A stretch of 64,000 nt of DNA from an uncultured Pirellulaceae bacterium (GTDB taxonomy: Bacteria; Planctomycetota; Planctomycetia; Pirellulales; Pirellulaceae). Both the position numbers and the translations under genes were made by a program. Numbering within the stretch: the first letter of the stretch is position 1; every line of letters begins with the position of its first letter. Location: NCBI GenBank assembly GCA_938036435.1, contig CALHPU010000064.1:1-64000 (forward strand), in the 5' to 3' direction. Shown here in pieces: positions 51,477 through 59,337 of the stretch. The notes beneath the pieces are model-generated. The model had not been told where the DNA came from, ran no database searches, and saw nothing but the letters and a program-made list of their open reading frames with translations.

Positions 51477-52466
51477 ATGAAGATTGTCCTTCCCGGCGGC
51501 AGCGGTCAGTTGGGTATTGTATTGACGCGACACTTTTTGAGAGCCAATCATGAGCTGGTGGTTCTGTCGCGTCATCCCTCAAGTGGCAACCGTGCGACTC
51601 CCCAGCCGTTTGGTGACGCTCTTGTGCGACATGTGAAATGGGACGGCAAGAATGTCGATCTCCATTGGCTAAAGGAAATTGACGGTGCGGACATCGTAAT
51701 CAATCTGGCAGGACGATCGGTTAATTGTCGCTACCACCAAGCAAACCGGGCGCTGATTATGGAGTCGCGTGTGGATTCGACGCGGGCCATCTGTCAAGCG
51801 ATCAGGCAGTGTAAAAGTCCGCCGCGCGTTTGGTTGCAGTCCAGTACCGCCACGATATACGCCCATCGCTACGACGCGCCAAACGATGAATTTACTGGCA
51901 TCATTGGCGGTGACGAACCGAATTTGGAGGATACGTGGAAGTTTAGCATCGATGTGGCCAAAGCGTGGGAGGCAGCGGCGACAGAGTTTCATTTACCTGT
52001 AACGCGGCAGGTGCTGATGAGAACAGCGATGGTGATGAGCCCAGATGCCGATGGCGTGTTTGATGTGCTGACGGGATTGGTCAAGAAATTTTTGGGTGGA
52101 CGAAACGGTGACGGAAGGCAATACGTTTCTTGGATTCACGAAGACGATTTCGTGGCTGCCATTGACCAGTTGATTGCTGATGAATCATTGGAAGGACCTG
52201 TAAACGTTGCCTCTCCCAACCCGCTGCCCAATGCAGATTTCATGAAGGAGCTTCGCAACGCGAATGGAGTGAAATTTGGTTTGCCCGCATCGCGCTGGAT
52301 GCTTGAGATTGGAGCAAGGCTGATGAAAACCGAGACGGAGCTGTTACTAAAAAGCCGGCGTGTGGTGCCGGGGAAACTGTTGGCTGCGGGGTTTGGGTTC
52401 CAGTTTCCGCACTGGGCAGCAGCCTGCAAAGATCTTGAAAACAAGCTTGCGGCCGAGAAAGCTTAA
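51477..52466 (+). CDS. TIGR01777-type NAD-binding epimerase (YfcH-like)
   Basis: 329 aa extended SDR fold. The Rossmann motif is MKIVLPGGSGQLGIVLTRHFL (GxxGxxG at 7-13), then ADIVINLAGRSVNCRYHQANRALIMESRVDSTRAI, a feature of TIGR01777. Later LMRTAMVMSPDADGVFDVLTGLVKKFLGGR...YVSWIHEDDFVAAI. The C-terminal domain (DUF1731-like) has GLPASRWMLEIGARLMKTETELLLKSRRVVPGKL. The substrate is not known for the family. Starts 3 nt after the beta-helix gene. Confidence 0.92.
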   Translation: MKIVLPGGSGQLGIVLTRHFLRANHELVVLSRHPSSGNRATPQPFGDALVRHVKWDGKNVDLHWLKEIDGADIVINLAGRSVNCRYHQANRALIMESRVDSTRAICQAIRQCKSPPRVWLQSSTATIYAHRYDAPNDEFTGIIGGDEPNLEDTWKFSIDVAKAWEAAATEFHLPVTRQVLMRTAMVMSPDADGVFDVLTGLVKKFLGGRNGDGRQYVSWIHEDDFVAAIDQLIADESLEGPVNVASPNPLPNADFMKELRNANGVKFGLPASRWMLEIGARLMKTETELLLKSRRVVPGKLLAAGFGFQFPHWAAACKDLENKLAAEKA

Positions 52467-52499
52467 CTAAATTGTCGTCGGCAAGATTTTAGCGTCTGG

Positions 52500-52554
52500 C
52501 CGCGGTCCCTCGGGTTTTACCGAGGTTTGATTCCGTGAAACCGGGGGACCACGG
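52500..52554. repeat. Palindromic element after the epimerase gene
   Basis: CCGCGGTCCCTCGGGTTT and AAACCGGGGGACCACGG form an imperfect inverted repeat (about 15 paired) with a 20-nt centre that has its own small hairpin (CGGGTTTTACCG). Not followed by a T run. Possibly a REP-like unit or an RNA structure. Confidence 0.5.
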
Positions 52555-52685
52555 TGCACCGCTGCTGAGAGAGAGCTGTTTGGCGGAAGCTTCGTTCGGT
52601 GAAGTTTTGCCCTTCGTTGCCAGAATTCATGAATTGGCGTTTAATGGGTTGTTTGGCAATAGTGTTCCGGGCGAGTAGATTGACG

Positions 52686-53165
52686 ATGTTGGCACCCAAT
52701 TTTGGCGGCAATGAACAGGATGCGACGGCTTTGTTGAAAGTGATGAATGAAGGCTACCCCGTTGTTTCTGCACTGGCGATGCTGAGTGCGAAAGCGATTG
52801 CGACTGGGGAGTTCAAGGCAAACGAGACACTGGACAAGTTGACTCCAGAAGCCAAGATGCTGTTGCTCGTATCACGTGTTCGGGGTACTTTTGAGGTTCG
52901 GGCGACCAAGGACTCGTTCGATTCAACGGAGCGTTTTCTGGCGGTTTGCGTCGAGACTGAACCGGGAGTATATCTTGTGTTTCGGCGTAAGGATCAGCCG
53001 CGTCAGACGGTTCGCTTCGTCGAAGCGTTCGCTCAATTGTGCCGTCTAGGGTTAGTGATTCATCATCAGCAAAAAGAGTTTTCGCTGTCGACCTTCGGGT
53101 ATGAGATTGCTGAGGGCGTTTCCGCGGACGAGATTGAGGATCTGACTGACTTCGCGGTCGCATGA
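52686..53165 (+). CDS. Hypothetical cytosolic protein
   Basis: 159 aa from ATG 52686; an upstream GTG at 52599 with GGCGGAAG before it is an alternative and would add 29 residues. No signal or membrane segment. Sequence LAPNFGGNEQDATALLKVMNEGYPVVSALAML and later VRFVEAFAQLCRLGLVIHHQQKEFSLSTFGYEIAEG suggests a small alpha/beta protein with a winged-helix-like end. I recognise no family. It precedes the DUF502 gene by 44 nt. Confidence 0.6.
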   Translation: MLAPNFGGNEQDATALLKVMNEGYPVVSALAMLSAKAIATGEFKANETLDKLTPEAKMLLLVSRVRGTFEVRATKDSFDSTERFLAVCVETEPGVYLVFRRKDQPRQTVRFVEAFAQLCRLGLVIHHQQKEFSLSTFGYEIAEGVSADEIEDLTDFAVA

Positions 53166-53209
53166 AACGTATCGCCAACATTATATTACTGTTCTGAGCA
53201 CGACACAGC

Positions 53210-53962
53210 ATGACCGACAACGCGACGCTAGAAACCGAGGTTGAGGCTATAGCCAAAAGTGTAGGAGGTTCACTTGGTGAAAATTTTCGCCATGTTCGCA
53301 ACCGAATAATCGCGGGCATTTTCGTGGTCCTGCCGGTGTTCATTACGTTCGCCGTTGTTAGTTGGCTTTACGAGACGTTGTACATCTACGCCCTCGCGCC
53401 GATCGCTAACTGGTTCAAGAACGTGTATTTCTCTAAAGGGACTGTTGATGCAATCAACGCATCGATTAATGACAAAAGCGGCTACTTCGTTGATGCGTTT
53501 TTCTCTTTGCTGGCAGTGGCCAGTCTGCTGGCGATTCTATTTGTTGCCGGTATGTTCGCTCAATCTCGTTTGCATAAAGTGTTTGACTGGGTGTTGTTGA
53601 AGGTGCCGGGGATCAAAACGATATACGCGGCGGTCAGCAACGTGTTCAATTCGGTTTCCGGTACGCAAGGAGTGAAGGATTTCAAACGCGTGGTGCTTGT
53701 CGAATTTCCACATCCCGGTATGAAGGCTCCGGCGTTTGTGACCAATGAGTGTAAGGACGCGGCGACCGGTAAAACGATCCTGTGCGTTTACGTTCCTACC
53801 ACCCCTGTGCCGACATCGGGGTACATGTTGATGGTCCCAGAAGAAAACGTTGTTTCGTTGAACTGGGACTTGCAAGAAACGCTACAGGCGATTGTGTCAG
53901 GCGGAATCACTGTGCCTGACAAAGTGAGCTATGGGGCGCCGCGCGTCGTTGACGCCGGGTGA
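53210..53962 (+). CDS. DUF502 family membrane protein
   Basis: 250 aa. Two membrane segments: IIAGIFVVLPVFITFAVVSWLY (about 35) and FFSLLAVASLLAILFVAGMFA (about 100). Then the DUF502 core VPGIKTIYAAVSNVFNSV and FKRVVLVEFPHPGMKAPAFVT, PTTPVPTSGYMLMVPEENVV. Plant relatives (COV1-like) affect vascular patterning; bacterial roles are unknown. Start ATG 53210. Confidence 0.9.
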   Translation: MTDNATLETEVEAIAKSVGGSLGENFRHVRNRIIAGIFVVLPVFITFAVVSWLYETLYIYALAPIANWFKNVYFSKGTVDAINASINDKSGYFVDAFFSLLAVASLLAILFVAGMFAQSRLHKVFDWVLLKVPGIKTIYAAVSNVFNSVSGTQGVKDFKRVVLVEFPHPGMKAPAFVTNECKDAATGKTILCVYVPTTPVPTSGYMLMVPEENVVSLNWDLQETLQAIVSGGITVPDKVSYGAPRVVDAG

Positions 53963-53977
53963 CCCGAGAACGAGCTA

Positions 53978-54067
53978 GACGGCATCTTAAAACCTGTAGT
54001 GGACTTCGCCAGAAGTTCGATTCGTCTCAAGGACAAAAGGAATTCCGGCGAATCATCTACGAAGAAT
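53978..54067. repeat. REP-like element, family B copy 2
   Basis: GACGGCATCTTAAAACCTGTAGTGGACTTCGCC... aligned with 37481-37570 over about 90 bp, roughly four of five bases identical. Arms GTAGTGGACTTCGCCAGAAGTTC and GGAATTCCGGCGAATCATCTAC are imperfectly complementary. Confidence 0.6.
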
Positions 54068-54153
54068 CAATGAGTTTGGGTGTTGAACTTCCTTTACTGT
54101 TGGGAAAGAATTTCTGCAGTGGGTCGTGTTGACCTCCAGATGGTTGACCTATC

Positions 54154-54186
54154 AACACAAAAACGCGAAGGAAAATTCCTTCGCGT
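54154..54186 (-). terminator. Rho-independent terminator of the small ORF
   Basis: Perfect 12-bp stem AACGCGAAGGAA/TTCCTTCGCGTT with a 1-2 nt (AA) loop or slightly opened loop, followed on the minus strand by TTTTTGTGTT. It lies 55 nt after the stop of the 29-codon ORF and serves no other minus gene. Confidence 0.75.
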
Positions 54187-54240
54187 TCGATGAGTTTCAA
54201 ATTGTGGTTGCTCTCACAGATCAGAGAGCCATGCGGAAGG

Positions 54241-54330
54241 CTAGGTTTTCATAACGGAGAATTGACCGACCATCAACCAAACGGTCACAAAGCCAACGGC
54301 AATAGTGGAAGAAAAAAATTCGATAGGCAA
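54241..54330 (-). CDS. Small single-span membrane protein, 29 aa (not in ORF track)
   Basis: Minus-strand frame from TTG 54330 to UAG 54241: MPIEFFSSTIAVGFVTVWLMVGQFSVMKT. GAGGAG lies 8-9 nt before the TTG, one of the best ribosome binding sites in this window. The middle 20 residues form one membrane helix; the end is basic (MKT). A strong terminator follows 55 nt downstream, so gene, SD and terminator make a complete unit. I do not know the family. Small membrane proteins of this size often attach to a larger membrane complex. Confidence 0.6.
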   Translation of the reverse strand: MPIEFFSSTIAVGFVTVWLMVGQFSVMKT

Positions 54331-54486
54331 GATGTTACTCCTCATTGAGGTGTGTGAAATAATCCCTCCATGAGATTGCGCAATTCCATCCGTACTTGGT
54401 CTATCGGCTTGAGGACTTTACAAAAAAAAGAAAAAGATATTACGTTAACATTTTTTGCTTGACCTGCTCATCCGTTAACTCCCGCA

Positions 54487-54508
54487 AGTTTTATCCAGCG
54501 ATAAAACT
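54487..54508. promoter_or_regulatory. Operator-like palindrome upstream of the M50 protease
   Basis: AGTTTTATC-CAGC-GATAAAACT, perfect 9-bp arms with a 4-nt centre, about 60 nt before the protease ATG. Could bind a dimeric regulator or form a leader hairpin. Confidence 0.35.
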
Positions 54509-54570
54509 CGCGCTCTTTCTGCCGCAGGACCGATAGATTCGGCATGCAAGTTGGTGTATCCTTGCGTTTT

Positions 54571-55536
54571 ATGAGTTCGAATTCCAATAGTCCTCCCTAC
54601 CCTCCTGAGTTGCCGCCTAATGGTCCGGTTGCGCTTTATGATCGCTACCGCCGAAAGACGGTTCTGCCTCTGCTGCTGTTCTTGGCCACTTGTTTATCGA
54701 CATTTTTCGTGGGTGCGTCGAAGTGGAGTCCGGTCGGGCCATTCTTCAAGGCGATTATTCATTGGGATTTTTTTGATGTTCGCATTTTGATGTTGGCCAA
54801 CTGGGATGTCGGGTTGGCTTACATGTTCTTTGTGATTCTGATCATCTGGTTGCATGAGATGGGGCATTTTGTAGCGACGTTGATCTATCGAGTGCCGGCG
54901 TCCTACCCGTTCTTCCTGCCTCTGCCGATTAATCCGATTGGAACAATGGGGGCCGTGATCGCCATGCATGGCCATACTGCCGATCGAAAACAGATTTTCG
55001 ATATTGGACTTGCCGGTCCCATCGCGGGACTGGTGGCGGCAATTCCAATCGCTTGGTTTGGCGTTGCGCAACTGGATCTAACGACCCAACCTTTTGGCGG
55101 GATAGGTTTTCGTTTGCCCGTTTTAATGGACTGGTTCGCACAGTGGTCGAAAGTCCCCGGATACCAGACTGGTGACGTTGTTTGGCTCAGCCAGCTGAAC
55201 GCAATGTTCGTTGCCGGTTGGGTAGGCATGTTGATTACAGGACTCAATATGATGCCGATCGGCCAGCTGGACGGCGGTCATGTGACCTATACACTCTTCG
55301 GCAAGGCGGCGCACTGGGTCGCCAAAGGGACGATGCTGTTCGCCATCGCGTTTATGGTGTACTACCAGACGCTAATGATGATCTTGATGGTGGTGCTGCT
55401 GCTGTTGATAGGGACTGATCATCCACCAACTCGCAACGACAACGTCCCTATCGGTTGGTTCCGCTGGACGATCGGTTTAGCGTCGTTGGCGATCCCCGTA
55501 TTTTGCTTCCCGCCGCGAATCTTTGTGATTCAATAA
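54571..55536 (+). CDS. Site-2 protease family (M50) membrane metalloprotease
   Basis: 321 aa from ATG 54571 (MSSNSNSPPYPPELPPN); the track start adds 9 residues. Several membrane helices. Zinc motif HEMGH in FFVILIIWLHEMGHFVATLIY, GLAGPIAGLVAAIPIA, and the third ligand in MMPIGQLDGGHVTYTLFG. The LPLPINPIGTMGAVIAMHG stretch is typical of the group that includes plant EGY proteases. It cuts membrane-embedded substrates; target unknown. A palindrome lies upstream. Confidence 0.92.
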   Translation: MSSNSNSPPYPPELPPNGPVALYDRYRRKTVLPLLLFLATCLSTFFVGASKWSPVGPFFKAIIHWDFFDVRILMLANWDVGLAYMFFVILIIWLHEMGHFVATLIYRVPASYPFFLPLPINPIGTMGAVIAMHGHTADRKQIFDIGLAGPIAGLVAAIPIAWFGVAQLDLTTQPFGGIGFRLPVLMDWFAQWSKVPGYQTGDVVWLSQLNAMFVAGWVGMLITGLNMMPIGQLDGGHVTYTLFGKAAHWVAKGTMLFAIAFMVYYQTLMMILMVVLLLLIGTDHPPTRNDNVPIGWFRWTIGLASLAIPVFCFPPRIFVIQ

Positions 55537-55682
55537 AGGGTACCTCGCAGCCTTGCATCGATGTTTATTTTAGTGCAATCGATTTTTGGGTCAGCCGGAA
55601 AGCTTGCAAGATAGGCGGAAACCGATCAAGATAATCGTTTCCGTTTTACCACTTTTTCAATCAATCCCGTTTGGTATCAAGC

Positions 55683-56723
55683 ATGGCAAAGTCAATTTTT
55701 CATTCAAGTATCGAAGGTGCTCAGCACGGTCCTAAGGGACTGGACGACTTTCTGGCGTTTGCCAAAGCCTCGGGTGCCGGTGGTGCTCAGCCATCGAATT
55801 ATATGTTGGAGGCTTCAGAGGACGGAATGAAGTTCAAATCGGCCGCAGAGATCAAGTCCGCATTTGAGAAAAACGGATTGAAGATGGACGGTATCTCGGC
55901 CCACTGCCCTTTCTGGGTTCATACCAGTGCGTGGACGGGAACCAAGAGCGGCCATCCGTTTATTCACGGACCCAACCAATCTAAATCACCGTCTGAGCTA
56001 GAAGCTTTCTACGAAGACTACATTTTGCGACTGATGGATTTGATGGCAGAGTTGAACATCAAGATCCTACCGATGTTTTGGGGAGTTGCGTTTGGCTGGG
56101 AGTTGGCGACCGGCTATCCATGGGGATTCTGGGCCGGCGGCGATTTTGATTTGATGAAAGAAGGCAAGGATCGCTTCGTTGAGAAGACTGCAAAGCTCCG
56201 CGCTCATGCGAATTCATTGGGTATGGTTCTAGCACACGAGATTCATCCGGGCACTGGAGCGATGTGTGCGGATGAGTTCAACATGTTGGTTGATATTTGT
56301 GACGGTGACAAATGCTTAGGCGTTAATGCCGATCCTTCTCACTGTTGGGAAGGCGAAGATTGGGAAACACGTTTCAACAAAGTTGGATCGCGCATCTACG
56401 GTTGTCACGTCAAGAATTTTACGATTCATCACGGCGTCCCACTTCGCAAGATGGAAGGCGACTGGCACCACAGAGCGATGCAGTTCACCGATCTTGCGAC
56501 AGGTGACTTAAACATGACACGCTACGTCGAATTGATGATGAAAGTCGGTTACGCCAAACGCTACTGTGAGACAATGGGCGTTGATTCGGCACCTTTGGTC
56601 GTGGAAGCGGAGAGCAACTACCGCGACGGCGATGCGACGAGTGCTGATGGGATCAAGTACGTCCAAGAAAACCTTTGTTTTCCCGTTCAGGAAGGCTCCT
56701 TTGAAGACGCCATGGGGGCTTAG
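55683..56723 (+). CDS. Sugar-phosphate isomerase/epimerase-type TIM barrel
   Basis: 346 aa from ATG 55683 (MAKSIFHSSIEG). Xylose-isomerase-like barrel: LDDFLAFAKASGAGGAQPSNY, MDGISAHCPFWVH, NIKILPMFWGVAFGWELATGYPWGFW, MVLAHEIHPGTGAM (metal Glu), LGVNADPSHCWEGEDW (Asp, His), YGCHVKNF, and PLVVEAESNYRDG (last Glu). All metal ligands appear present, unlike the one at 41175. Similar genes in planctomycetes are often near oxidoreductases of sugar metabolism, but none is here. Confidence 0.88.
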   Translation: MAKSIFHSSIEGAQHGPKGLDDFLAFAKASGAGGAQPSNYMLEASEDGMKFKSAAEIKSAFEKNGLKMDGISAHCPFWVHTSAWTGTKSGHPFIHGPNQSKSPSELEAFYEDYILRLMDLMAELNIKILPMFWGVAFGWELATGYPWGFWAGGDFDLMKEGKDRFVEKTAKLRAHANSLGMVLAHEIHPGTGAMCADEFNMLVDICDGDKCLGVNADPSHCWEGEDWETRFNKVGSRIYGCHVKNFTIHHGVPLRKMEGDWHHRAMQFTDLATGDLNMTRYVELMMKVGYAKRYCETMGVDSAPLVVEAESNYRDGDATSADGIKYVQENLCFPVQEGSFEDAMGA

Positions 56724-56857
56724 AGCTTGTCGCCTGCCCTTTTGGATTGAACTGTAGTGGACGAGTCCGCGAGTCCTCTGACTTCGCTTTTAAAGACTTG
56801 ATTTAAATTCAACCTGAATAGCAATTGTAGCCGAGAAAAATCGGACTTTCCGAGCAC

Positions 56858-57520
56858 TTGGGGCGTTTGAACGCCAATGGCTTTAGCGTGGTAGAATCGG
56901 TTTTCGACACTGCTGAGTTTCAGCGTATGATTGATAGGCTCGAAAGTGCGATAGCCGCTGATAGCGAGAGTTCGATTAAGTCGCGCGGGAAAGTGTATGC
57001 AGCGAGGAATCTGATTGATTCGATTCCCGACATCCAATCATGCTTTAGCGCTGCTCCATTGGTTGAGTTGTTGACTGCAGATCTGTCAGCGCGTTTTGGA
57101 CTGGTACGAGTTTTGTATTTTGACAAGCCATCGGATCGGTCGTGGTATCTGCCTTGGCACAAAGATTTGACGATTGCAGTCAAAGATAACACGCTGCCCA
57201 CCACGCACTTCTCAAAACCGACGCGCAAAGCGGGAGTATACCAAGTCGAAGCTTCTGAAGATCTTCTTAAGAACATGCTGACGTTGCGGATCCATTTGGA
57301 CGACGTGACGACCAGTAACGGTCCACTAGAAGTTATCCCGGGCTCTCACGCTGGTGGTAAGACTGTGCAGACGACATCGGAAAAAGCAGTCAAAATTTTG
57401 GTTAACGCAGGTGATGTGTTGGCTATGCGCCCAATGATCTCACACGCCAGCGGGCATGCGGATTCCGAGGGAAATCTACGACGACGAATTTTGCACTTGG
57501 AGTTTAGCGCAACCGAATAG
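56858..57520 (+). CDS. Phytanoyl-CoA dioxygenase-like Fe(II)/2-oxoglutarate oxygenase
   Basis: 220 aa; start TTG 56858 is uncertain, and the coding-like frame reaches back to about 56831 (RKIGLSEHLG). Fold: NANGFSVVESVFD, then the iron site WHKDLTI (His-x-Asp) and late H in MISHASGHADS, with RRRILHLEF giving the Arg for 2-oxoglutarate. GPLEVIPGSHAGG is typical of PhyH proteins. It hydroxylates an unknown small substrate. Single gene. A REP-like sequence (GTAGTGGACGAGTCCGCGAGTCC) lies just upstream at about 56754. Confidence 0.85.
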   Translation: MGRLNANGFSVVESVFDTAEFQRMIDRLESAIAADSESSIKSRGKVYAARNLIDSIPDIQSCFSAAPLVELLTADLSARFGLVRVLYFDKPSDRSWYLPWHKDLTIAVKDNTLPTTHFSKPTRKAGVYQVEASEDLLKNMLTLRIHLDDVTTSNGPLEVIPGSHAGGKTVQTTSEKAVKILVNAGDVLAMRPMISHASGHADSEGNLRRRILHLEFSATE

Positions 57521-57832
57521 CTATCCGACGGGTATCAGCGGAGCCATTTCTTGACAATGGAGTGAGCAACTGTAGCGTCTGCCATCATATGGGCTAACTG
57601 CCACGACTGTCAGTTTTGGCAGTTGGCGTTGGGGATGCAGTGATTCTGGTAGCTCAAGCCAACAAGTGCTACCAATTCAAATAGGCTGGTTTGAAGCGGT
57701 TTTTACCGAGGTGAAGCGTTTTCTTGACAAGATTGGCATAGGGCTTGCGAACAATAACGTTAGATTCGCCCGTGTCGGCTGACACACTGGCGTTCAGTCA
57801 TTTCTTCGCTTTCTTAGAAAAGGAACAAGCCA
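57521..57832. other. hsp20 upstream region
   Basis: 312 bp without a gene. It holds the sigma-54-type promoter at 57733 and, before it, nothing I can name; an enhancer-binding-protein site would be expected here but no clear palindrome is seen. Confidence 0.4.
57733..57749 (+). promoter_or_regulatory. Sigma-54 (-24/-12) promoter of hsp20
   Basis: TTGGCATAGGGCTTGCG matches YTGGCAYR-N4-TTGCW at all key positions, with the required GG-N10-GC spacing. Transcription would start near 57760, leaving a leader of about 70 nt. A TTGACA at 57724 overlaps upstream but has no matching -10. Confidence 0.65.
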
Positions 57833-58330
57833 ATGCGTTTTGAAACGAGTGGTCAAGGTTCAAAAAACCGTATCTTTACTCCGTTCGGAGATTTCTATAT
57901 CGACGTCGAAAATCTGTTCGATCAGGTTTTGGGGAACAACCCGTTTGCGGAAAAAACGGATGAAGAACAAGGGTCTGCAGGCAATTCTGTCTTCCGGCCT
58001 ATGGGCAAAGTTGTCGAGTCGGAAATCGCCTTTGTTGTGATGCTGGACCTGCCCGGCGTTGATGCAGACGACGTGTCGATTGAATTGCTTGATGGCGAAC
58101 TCAAGGTCGCGGGCGTGCGCGGTCTTGACGATGCTGCCGAAGGCGATCGCGTTCTTGAGAACAATCGAGTTCAAGGAAATTTTCAGCGCACGTTCCGCTT
58201 TGAATCGCAGGTCGACGAAGACAAAATTGAGGCGTCTTGTGAAAATGGCGTCTTGAACATCGTCGTGCCTAAAGCAGCGAAACCGGTCGCTCGAAAGATC
58301 GAAATCAAAACAGCAAAAGGTAAACTCTAG
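57833..58330 (+). CDS. Small heat-shock protein, Hsp20/alpha-crystallin family
   Basis: 165 aa; AAAGGAA lies about 8 nt before ATG 57833. The alpha-crystallin domain spans about 55-160: PMGKVVESEIAFVVMLDLPGVDADDVSIELLDGELKVAG, then NFQRTFRFESQVDEDKIEASCENGVLNIVVPKAA. The final I-x-I-like segment (IEIKT) can lock oligomers. ATP-independent holdase for unfolded proteins. Its promoter looks sigma-54 dependent instead of CIRCE/HrcA controlled, and a strong terminator follows. Confidence 0.93.
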   Translation: MRFETSGQGSKNRIFTPFGDFYIDVENLFDQVLGNNPFAEKTDEEQGSAGNSVFRPMGKVVESEIAFVVMLDLPGVDADDVSIELLDGELKVAGVRGLDDAAEGDRVLENNRVQGNFQRTFRFESQVDEDKIEASCENGVLNIVVPKAAKPVARKIEIKTAKGKL

Positions 58331-58399
58331 TTTTGACGTACTGACGATATTTTTGGTGATTTGGCAGATGGCCTACAGATTGGGCCATCTGCGAAGAAT

Positions 58400-58427
58400 A
58401 GGCTTCGGCGGTGTCCGAAGCCTTTTT
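58400..58427 (+). terminator. Rho-independent terminator of hsp20
   Basis: AGGCTTCGG/CCGAAGCCT perfect stem with a 6-nt loop, then TTTTT. About 70 nt after the stop. Confidence 0.9.
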
Positions 58428-58788
58428 CGTGTCACGTTTTTGAGTCACCCAATTGTCCAATTGGGAAAGTAGTTGTATGCGTTATATCTTACCTTGATGC
58501 CTCGGTTGTAATTTAGCATGCCGATAGCGTTGCAATCGCTAAGTATTGGCTGAACGATTGCAAAGGTGCCTGTTATTCATCGAGATTCGAACAGAATCAA
58601 TTTGCTGTTCTGGGGCGGTAGGCAATAATTTGGCAGTCAGTGGTGTCGCAAATTCGATATCCGTTTGTTATCAATTTGGAGACGGTTTTGAGGCTTCCCG
58701 CAGTCGCGGACAATCGGTTCAAAAAGCAAACTGACTACTGTGTCGAGCAAATTTGAGTTTTTCATTCAAAAGCCGCTTATCGTCGTGA

Positions 58789-58805
58789 TTGGCACGTCGA
58801 ATGCG
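58789..58805 (+). promoter_or_regulatory. Sigma-54 (-24/-12) promoter of the Gly-rich gene
   Basis: TTGGCACGTCGAATGCG: TGGCACG is a perfect -24 element and ATGC is one base from TTGC; GG-N10-GC spacing is exact. Start of transcription would be near 58816, 67 nt before the ATG at 58883. Confidence 0.6.
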
Positions 58806-58882
58806 TCTGGATAGCTCGGTTAGCCCCAAGGTGCGGGCTAGTGTGTAATTGATCAATTGGTTTAATTTCTGAGGAACAGGAT

Positions 58883-59215
58883 ATGAAATTTTTTGCAACA
58901 CTAATTATTGCAGTGGCGACTTTACTGATCGCACCTGCTCAAGAGAGCCAAGCTCAGTGCTATCGAGGCGGATCTGGCGTTAGCATTGGCATCGGCAGCG
59001 GATTTGGTGGTTTCGGCGGAGGTTTTGGCGGTTTCGGCGGCGGTTTTAATAGCTTCAACAGAGGCTTCGGCGGAGTAGGTATTGGCTACAGTAGTTTTCG
59101 GCCTGTCTACGGTCGCAGTTTCGTTGCGCCAGTCTACGGAGGAGGATTTGGAGGCGGACGTGGCTTTTACGGTGGCGGACGAAGCTTCTACGGCGGAAGA
59201 GGCTGTGGTTGGTAG
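58883..59215 (+). CDS. Secreted Gly-rich protein of unknown function
   Basis: 110 aa; GAGGAAC lies about 8 nt before ATG 58883. Signal peptide MKFFATLIIAVATLLIAPA, then a low-complexity body with FGGFGGGFGGFGGGF repeats, an FRPVYGRSFVAPVYGGGFGGG stretch, and GRGCGW at the end. Two Cys are left in the mature protein. Such Gly/Phe/Tyr-rich proteins can form surface or matrix material; the role is unknown. Preceded by a sigma-54-like promoter and closed by a strong terminator. Confidence 0.8.
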   Translation: MKFFATLIIAVATLLIAPAQESQAQCYRGGSGVSIGIGSGFGGFGGGFGGFGGGFNSFNRGFGGVGIGYSSFRPVYGRSFVAPVYGGGFGGGRGFYGGGRSFYGGRGCGW

Positions 59216-59270
59216 TCACAAAGGAACGCACTTCGATGCATGAAGTGCGAAGCGAGATTGACGAACCAAA

Positions 59271-59307
59271 AATGCGTGCAAGCCATCTGGCGAGCACGCA
59301 TTTTTTT
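59271..59307 (+). terminator. Rho-independent terminator of the Gly-rich gene
   Basis: AATGCGTGC/GCACGCATT stem with a 14-nt loop and seven T. It lies between the Gly-rich gene and the convergent DUF4912 gene. Confidence 0.9.
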
Positions 59308-59337
59308 GTGGGTGAGTTTCGTCTGAGACGGCAGAGG

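Larger units (their letters stand above)
53963..54570. other. 600-bp region with repeat, small ORF and palindrome
   Basis: Between DUF502 and M50 protease genes (both plus). It holds REP-like family B copy 2, a 29-codon minus-strand ORF with its terminator, and a 9-bp palindrome close to the protease start. Each is listed separately. Confidence 0.6.
58331..58882. other. Region between hsp20 and the Gly-rich gene
   Basis: About 550 bp with a GATGGCC...GGGCCATC hairpin near 58365, the hsp20 terminator, and a sigma-54-type promoter at its right end. The track ORF 58546-58734 has no SD or recognisable feature; I leave it out. Confidence 0.45.

Noticed and set aside
57724-57729. TTGACA as a sigma-70 -35 box for hsp20
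   Set aside because: No -10 box at 16-18 bp; the overlapping -24/-12 sequence is a better match.
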